DNA of 6,619 nucleotides from Desulfovibrio sp. Dsv1 (GTDB lineage Bacteria; Desulfobacterota; Desulfovibrionia; Desulfovibrionales; Desulfovibrionaceae), in contig APFI01000201.1 in the NCBI GenBank assembly GCA_000403945.1, forward strand, positions 1-6,619. The letters run 5' to 3'. Each line of letters starts with the position of its first letter. Positions within the stretch are counted from its first letter, which is position 1. The notes below the pieces were generated by a model. It was not told the origin of the DNA. It worked only from the letters and a program-made list of their open reading frames with translations, and made no database searches. Made by a program: the position numbers and the translations under genes. This document shows, piece by piece, positions 6,550-6,619 of the stretch.

Positions 6550-6619
6550 GCAAGCTTGCCTAGGTTCAGGACTCATTAATTGTCAAAAGGTTTGTAAAAG
6601 AGTACTCATAGTGCGCCAG
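6550..6619. other. AT-richer tail with short palindromes; no gene seen
   Basis: The composition changes sharply after the aldolase stop. A perfect 10-bp palindrome GCAAGCTTGC (6550-6559) is followed by CCTAGG (6559-6564) and GAGTACTC (6600-6607). None has a T-tract or looks like an intrinsic terminator. The stretch GTTCAGGACTCATTAATT starting at 6563 has the look of an insertion-sequence end, but the window stops before this can be judged. Confidence 0.35.

Noticed and set aside
1..6619. CRISPR array, tRNA, rRNA, TPP riboswitch, toxin-antitoxin or phage module
   Set aside because: I looked for regularly spaced repeats, cloverleaf and CCA ends, THI-box sequence before thiL, and paired small ORFs. 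None was found.

Overview
The window looks like chromosomal DNA from a GC-rich, Gram-negative anaerobe, most plausibly a deltaproteobacterium of the Desulfovibrio group. The main grounds are the style of the UvrD-like helicase (a 'GRGKI...VNFPGFGLKVI' C-terminal Tudor-like end) and the style of the sigma-54 activator remnant. This is inference from protein resemblance and base composition only; no database search was possible. All supported genes lie on the + strand.

Layout. (1) Positions 1-825 are a gene graveyard. An AT-richer stretch carries the C-terminal remnant of an IS481-type transposase, interrupted by an in-frame stop. It runs directly into the C-terminal remnant of a sigma-54-dependent response regulator/activator (end of the AAA+ domain, linker, Fis-type helix-turn-helix), which is broken by two frameshifts. 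A strong hairpin lies at 124-155. (2) Positions 826-1214 hold a candidate promoter and a small 83-residue, beta-rich, unrecognised protein. (3) Positions 1215-1627 have no gene I can support, but contain a good sigma-70-like promoter at about 1469-1498. (4) Positions 1628-6549 are a compact four-gene block: UvrD/PcrA-family helicase, thiamine-monophosphate kinase (thiL), family 2 glycosyltransferase, and class II (FucA-like) aldolase. The gaps are 1 nt, 3 nt and a 17-nt overlap, so this is very probably one transcription unit. (5) Positions 6550-6619 are an AT-richer tail with short palindromes, perhaps the edge of another element.

The four operon genes do not form an obvious pathway: DNA repair, thiamine diphosphate synthesis, surface sugar transfer and sugar-phosphate metabolism. 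The tight packing suggests co-expression rather than a shared reaction sequence. I found no CRISPR array, tRNA, rRNA, toxin-antitoxin pair or defence system. The most interesting items are the transposase/regulator decay junction, the 124-155 hairpin, the orphan small protein, and a Gln/Asn-rich insertion in ThiL. I do not see convincing evidence of a new biological system.
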